A stretch of 9,910 bases of DNA from Bacteroidota bacterium. GTDB lineage: Bacteria > Bacteroidota > Bacteroidia > Chitinophagales > Chitinophagaceae. Of the stretch, positions 6,736-9,910 are shown piece by piece. Both the position numbers and the translations under genes were made by a program. Each line of letters starts with the position of its first letter. Positions within the stretch are counted from its first letter, which is position 1. Under the pieces are notes generated by a model that was not told the origin of the DNA, searched no databases, and was given only the letters and a program-made list of their open reading frames with translations. The DNA is taken from the NCBI GenBank assembly GCA_023386855.1, contig JAEWIW010000226.1:1-9910 (forward strand), given 5' to 3'.

Positions 6736-8700
6736 TTAAGGTTTAGTGGTTGATTTCTTTCTTACTATAAACTGTTCATTTAACAGGTCAAAAAGTTTTT
6801 TATAGAATTCTTTGAAATAGGGGTATTCATCAACGGCAAAGAAAGGTTTCCTGAAATCCACGTTGATCCTGAACATTACCTGGTTTTTCTCTTTCTGCAC
6901 ATAGCGGGTAAATACCAGGCTTGTATCGGGGGTGATCATCCTAACATTTTTAGGCAGCTCATCAAATTCCAGCTCATCAGGTATATTCAATATCCCATTG
7001 ATCATAAATTGCTGGTTCATGGAAAACAGGATATCGGAAGTACGGGTATCAGCAACAAAAGGATTTTTTTCCAGCCCGGTAAACATATTAGCAGAGAAGT
7101 AAATGTAGTCGCCGGTGGAACTTGCGGTCTTCGTAAAACTTACATTTTGTACAAGGGGAAGGCTATCTGTTTTATTGTTCTCGAGGGTCAGGGAATCCAC
7201 CACAATAGAATTGTCGGATGAATAGTAATACTCAATGAATTTTTTACGCGTATCATTGGCAAGTGGAAGCTTTTTTACCTTGGAATAATCAACGCTCCTG
7301 ATGGTTACCTGCCCATTGATCTTTCCATCGGACGTCATTCTTCCATTCATTACCACCAGTTCTTTTAACTGCCGGGAAGGGTCCCATAAAGGCTTCCAGC
7401 CCCATTCATATGTATCCAGCTTTTCAATGACCAAGCCCTCGGTATACATTACTTCCTCGGGAATAAGATTGGATGGCGTGTGTTTATTGGTAGCATCAAG
7501 CACATAAAATTTATCACCAATGGAAACATAGGCCATCACTTTATCAAACTGCTCGATATCAGCATTAGCGGGTGATACTGCCCCATTGGCATGCGTGCTC
7601 ACCAGCACGGGGTAAGCTTTTAATCCTGCGTCTTTAAGAAGGTTGATGAGTATGAAATTGATCTCACCGCTGGTTCCTTTCTTACTGTTCCATGCTGATC
7701 TTACACCATCCATTGCCCATATGCTGGTATATCCATTCCATTCCATGTTGCTTCTGACATAATCGTGGATAACAAACATTTTTTTATAAGGATCACTAAC
7801 TTTTTCCAGCATAGTATCCAGGTCTTTTGTTCTTGGGATATATCTTTTCAGCTGCACACCAAAATCTTCATCTTCCATTAAATTCTTAATGATCTTGGGC
7901 CAGGTGGTAGTAAGGGGAATCCTTCTTATTTCGGTTCGAAGTGCCAGGAGGCGTGGCTCCAGGTGTTCGAGGTAATCTTTTTCTGAGCTGATGTATGGCT
8001 CATCGCGGAGGGCGGGAATTTTTTCCTGTGAATAGGTCTGTATAGTATTATTGCCTTTCATTTTATTATCGCGCTGAACAGGCAGCCTGCAAAAAGCCTG
8101 GCAATCAATTTCTATGTCCTGGGGAAAATTCAGCACGAACTGGCTGAACAGTACGGGTATGGAACGCTGGAAATTCCAGGTTCCAACGGCATACAGATCA
8201 TTTGCCTCAAGCGTATATTTATATTCAATGATGGATCCCACTTTTACTTCAGGGAAAGTGAATACCATTTCGGAATATCGCTTGTTTAGTTTTTTTTCAT
8301 ACACCGCTTTTTTGTCAAGTTTGGTCACCACCACCTTACCTGAAGCGTCAAGGTTATAAGTACTGGCCGTAAGGTCCTTGATGCGTGAAATATTTTTATA
8401 GTCGAAAAAGGGGATATGGATATCTGCCTGTGAAAGTCCTTTATCACTCAGGATCTTTATCCTAACATGTCTTTCCAGTTCAGTGGTAACGGGAATGGTA
8501 TTGGAGTTAGGGAAGAAATAACAAAAGGTTTCCCCTAAATCAAAAAGAACCATGGCCTCAGCACTGGGATCGAATTCGCATTGTTTGGAGGCAAAATCGG
8601 CCGGATCAACCTTTCCAAATACATAGGGGGATTTGTTATTTTTCTGGGCCTGCGAATGAAAAATCATTAGCAGCAAAGGGAGAAGCAATCTAAGTTTCAT
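6736..8700 (-). CDS. DUF3857/transglutaminase-like secreted protein, first gene of operon, Cys and His replaced
   Basis: Exported protein of 654 residues starting MKLRLLLPLLLMIFHSQAQ, a clean signal peptide. A longer frame open to 8754 would add 18 residues ahead of this signal and overlap the divergent gene, so I chose the ATG at 8698-8700. The DUF3857-type region covers about 45-245, with VFTFPEVKVGSIIEYKY (146-162) and IPALRDEPYISSEKDYL (228-244). The transglutaminase-like core at about 305-410 has KGTSGEINFILINLL, placing S344 where Cys is expected. QFDKVMAYV puts K387 at the His position. D402 is retained in VLDATNK. Cysteines occur only at 41, 60, 200 and 204, none in the core. The C-terminal region carries NMFTGLEKNPF (538-548) as in the next gene. 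Likely a pseudoenzyme-type paralog. Its start is 29 bases from the divergent TraB-like gene. Confidence 0.88.
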   Translation of the reverse strand: MKLRLLLPLLLMIFHSQAQKNNKSPYVFGKVDPADFASKQCEFDPSAEAMVLFDLGETFCYFFPNSNTIPVTTELERHVRIKILSDKGLSQADIHIPFFDYKNISRIKDLTASTYNLDASGKVVVTKLDKKAVYEKKLNKRYSEMVFTFPEVKVGSIIEYKYTLEANDLYAVGTWNFQRSIPVLFSQFVLNFPQDIEIDCQAFCRLPVQRDNKMKGNNTIQTYSQEKIPALRDEPYISSEKDYLEHLEPRLLALRTEIRRIPLTTTWPKIIKNLMEDEDFGVQLKRYIPRTKDLDTMLEKVSDPYKKMFVIHDYVRSNMEWNGYTSIWAMDGVRSAWNSKKGTSGEINFILINLLKDAGLKAYPVLVSTHANGAVSPANADIEQFDKVMAYVSIGDKFYVLDATNKHTPSNLIPEEVMYTEGLVIEKLDTYEWGWKPLWDPSRQLKELVVMNGRMTSDGKINGQVTIRSVDYSKVKKLPLANDTRKKFIEYYYSSDNSIVVDSLTLENNKTDSLPLVQNVSFTKTASSTGDYIYFSANMFTGLEKNPFVADTRTSDILFSMNQQFMINGILNIPDELEFDELPKNVRMITPDTSLVFTRYVQKEKNQVMFRINVDFRKPFFAVDEYPYFKEFYKKLFDLLNEQFIVRKKSTTKP

Positions 8701-8707
8701 ATGTTTG
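8700..8707 (+). promoter_or_regulatory. Candidate Bacteroidota -7 promoter box for the TraB-like gene
   Basis: TATGTTTG matches the Bacteroidota sigma-ABfr -7 consensus TAnnTTTG exactly. It would start transcription roughly 17 bases before ATG 8730 or 32 bases before ATG 8745. I see no convincing -33 TTTG or TTG at the usual distance. The box overlaps the start codon of the divergent operon's first gene, so the two transcription units may compete. Confidence 0.4.
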
Positions 8708-8729
8708 GGTATAGAGTAAAGGTGCGACA

Positions 8730-9698
8730 ATGTATAAAAACAAAATGAAACCAATAAATATCAGGGCCTGCAGGGGCATAAAACTACTAACATTAGTGAT
8801 GCTGGTAGCAGGGGTTACTGCACAGGTGGTGGCCCAAAGCAAATCGCCTGCTAAATCAACCAGGCCCCGCGCTTCATCTAAAGCAGAGCCTGTAAAGCCG
8901 CTTGAAAAAACCCTTCTCTGGGAAATCTCGGGCAAGGCACTCAAGCAACCTTCCTACCTGTTTGGCACCATGCATGTACTTTGTCCTGATGACGCCAAAA
9001 TCAGCGAAGGACTGAAGAAAGCCATGGACGCATCGCAGCAGATCGTTTTCGAGATTGATATGGACGACATGCAGCAGATGATGAATTCCGTCAGGTATCT
9101 AAGGATGAATGATGGTGTGAAAGTATCGGACCTGCTTACGGAAGAGGAATATGCCAGGGTAAAGAAATATTTTGATGAGCACCGTACCAGCCTGCCTTTT
9201 GCCATGCTCAACCGTTTTAAGCCTTACCTTATTTCGGGCATGATCAGCGAAGGAATCATGAATTGTGAAAAAACCAATGGCATGGAGCAGCAGATCATGG
9301 CTGCAGCAGGGGAGAAGAATATCCTGGGGCTTGAAACCATCGAATTCCAAAGTAGCATTTTCGACAGTATACCATACCGGAAGCAGGCAAAAGACCTGGT
9401 AGAATATGTTGACAGCATTGAACATTACCGCAAGATCACTATGGATATGGTTGAAGTGTACCGGGAACAGGACCTTGAAAAAATGGAAAAGCTGGTTCAG
9501 GAATCAGACCCGGGTATGCAGCAATATATGGACCTGATGTTGTACAACCGCAATCGGAACTGGATCAACAAAATGCAGCGGTTTATGTATGATACGCCAA
9601 CTTTATTCGCAGTGGGAGCAGGTCATCTTCCCGGCGACCAGGGTGTGAATGCCTTATTGAAGAAAGAAGGGTATACGGTGAAGCCTTTAAAAAATTAA
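8730..9698 (+). CDS. TraB/GumN family protein (Tiki-like putative metalloprotease), exported
   Basis: Predicted exported protein of 322 residues in the TraB/GumN family, whose animal Tiki relatives are metal-dependent proteases. A hydrophobic segment (18-36, ending AQVVAQ) acts as a signal peptide and is followed by a Pro/Lys/Ser-rich linker to about residue 60. Family motifs are in order: LLWEISG (62-68), YLFGTMHV with the first GxxH at G79-H82, FEID with conserved E108, NILGLETIEFQ (197-207), RNRNW (274-278), and the C-terminal second motif VGAGHLPGDQGV (295-306) with H299. The length suits a single-domain bacterial member. ATG 8745 (MKPINIRACRG) is an equally good start that leaves a more usual 5' leader after the TATGTTTG box at 8700. 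The gene diverges from the transglutaminase-like operon and ends in a hairpin terminator. The substrate is unknown, and protease activity is inferred from the family. Confidence 0.9.
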   Translation: MYKNKMKPINIRACRGIKLLTLVMLVAGVTAQVVAQSKSPAKSTRPRASSKAEPVKPLEKTLLWEISGKALKQPSYLFGTMHVLCPDDAKISEGLKKAMDASQQIVFEIDMDDMQQMMNSVRYLRMNDGVKVSDLLTEEEYARVKKYFDEHRTSLPFAMLNRFKPYLISGMISEGIMNCEKTNGMEQQIMAAAGEKNILGLETIEFQSSIFDSIPYRKQAKDLVEYVDSIEHYRKITMDMVEVYREQDLEKMEKLVQESDPGMQQYMDLMLYNRNRNWINKMQRFMYDTPTLFAVGAGHLPGDQGVNALLKKEGYTVKPLKN

Positions 9699-9699
9699 T

Positions 9700-9727
9700 A
9701 AGGAGACTGGCAATGGCCAGTCTCTTT
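9700..9727. terminator. Bidirectional intrinsic-type terminator between TraB-like gene and ndk
   Basis: A perfect 9-bp stem, GAGACTGGC (9703-9711) with GCCAGTCTC (9716-9724), closes a 4-base loop AATG. It extends by a G-T pair and two A-T pairs to 9700/9727. Short A and T stretches flank it on both sides (AAAAATTAATAA before, CTTTACATAATATT after). It begins 2 bases past the TraB-like stop and lies 20 bases past the ndk stop, so it probably serves both converging genes. The T-tracts are short. Confidence 0.8.
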
Positions 9728-9746
9728 ACATAATATTCAATAAGAA

Positions 9747-9910
9747 TTAGAACTTCTCCAACCCGCTAAAGAAGAAATTACCTTCAATAGCCGCATTCTC
9801 ATCACTGTCACTGCCGTGAACGGCGTTTTCTCCTACTGAGGTAGCGAACAGTTTCCGGATGGTACCTTCATCGGCTTTGGAAGGATCAGTTGCACCGATC
9901 AGGGTTCTGA
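9747..9910 (-). CDS. ndk: Nucleoside diphosphate kinase, C-terminal part; 5' end outside window
   Basis: Cytoplasmic enzyme that transfers the gamma-phosphate of ATP to other (d)NDPs through a phosphohistidine, balancing nucleotide pools. The last 53 codons are present. They read [19 protein letters not shown], then [16 protein letters not shown] with the catalytic His in NAVHGSDS, and end FFFSGLEKF before TAA. These are diagnostic for Ndk, and the length from the His to the C-terminus is normal for the family. Two bases of the next codon are cut at the window edge. It converges on the TraB-like gene and shares the hairpin at 9700-9727. Confidence 0.96.
   Translation of the reverse strand, partial: RTLIGATDPSKADEGTIRKLFATSVGENAVHGSDSDENAAIEGNFFFSGLEKF

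Larger units (their letters stand above)
2926..8700 (-). other. Three-gene operon of DUF3857/transglutaminase-like secreted proteins
   Basis: Three minus-strand genes follow each other with spacers of 5 bases (6731-6735) and 1 base (4816), so co-transcription is nearly certain. All three encode exported proteins of similar length (654, 637 and 629 residues) sharing an N-terminal DUF3857-type beta-sandwich region and a central transglutaminase-like core, pointing to ancient tandem duplication. The first two resemble each other closely. The third is a more distant subfamily. The promoter must lie near or beyond 8700, partly inside the divergent TraB-like gene. No intrinsic terminator fits in the 3 bases before the converging barrel gene. 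Confidence 0.88.

Noticed and set aside
8701..8754. Longer N-terminus for the first operon gene
   Set aside because: It would put 18 residues before a complete signal peptide and overlap the divergent gene's start.

Overview
The window reads as ordinary chromosomal DNA from a member of the Bacteroidota, probably a Chitinophagaceae-like relative. The grounds are family-level: a DUF6089-type outer-membrane barrel, a set of secreted DUF3857/transglutaminase-like proteins, moderate GC, starts without clear Shine-Dalgarno sequences, and a TAnnTTTG-type -7 box. I see no insertion sequences, integrases, tRNA or rRNA genes, CRISPR arrays or phage genes.

Layout. Bases 1-558 (-) hold the N-terminal part of a tandem-domain universal stress protein. 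A 136-base spacer with nested inverted repeats separates it from a secreted GH20-like glycosidase at 695-1822 (-). A 239-base intergenic region follows, with a perfect palindrome and a doubtful 51-codon ORF. Next is an outer-membrane beta-barrel protein at 2062-2922 (+). It converges, with only 3 bases between stop codons, on a tight three-gene minus-strand operon (8700 down to 2926). All three operon genes encode exported proteins of about 630-650 residues with a DUF3857 region and a transglutaminase-like core. Divergent from the operon, 29 bases away, is a TraB/GumN (Tiki-like) protein at 8730-9698 (+). A strong hairpin terminator at 9700-9727 separates it from the C-terminal end of ndk at 9747-9910 (-).

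How the genes may work together. Six of the eight clear genes encode proteins with predicted signal peptides, so the window is dominated by cell-envelope functions. The most interesting part is the operon. The promoter-distal protein keeps the transglutaminase/protease Cys and His, with Glu in place of the usual Asp. The two promoter-proximal paralogs have Ser for Cys and Lys for His but keep the Asp. This suggests one possible enzyme encoded with two pseudoenzyme-like partners, next to a putative Tiki-like metalloprotease. A shared envelope process is an inference from gene order, not something the sequence proves.
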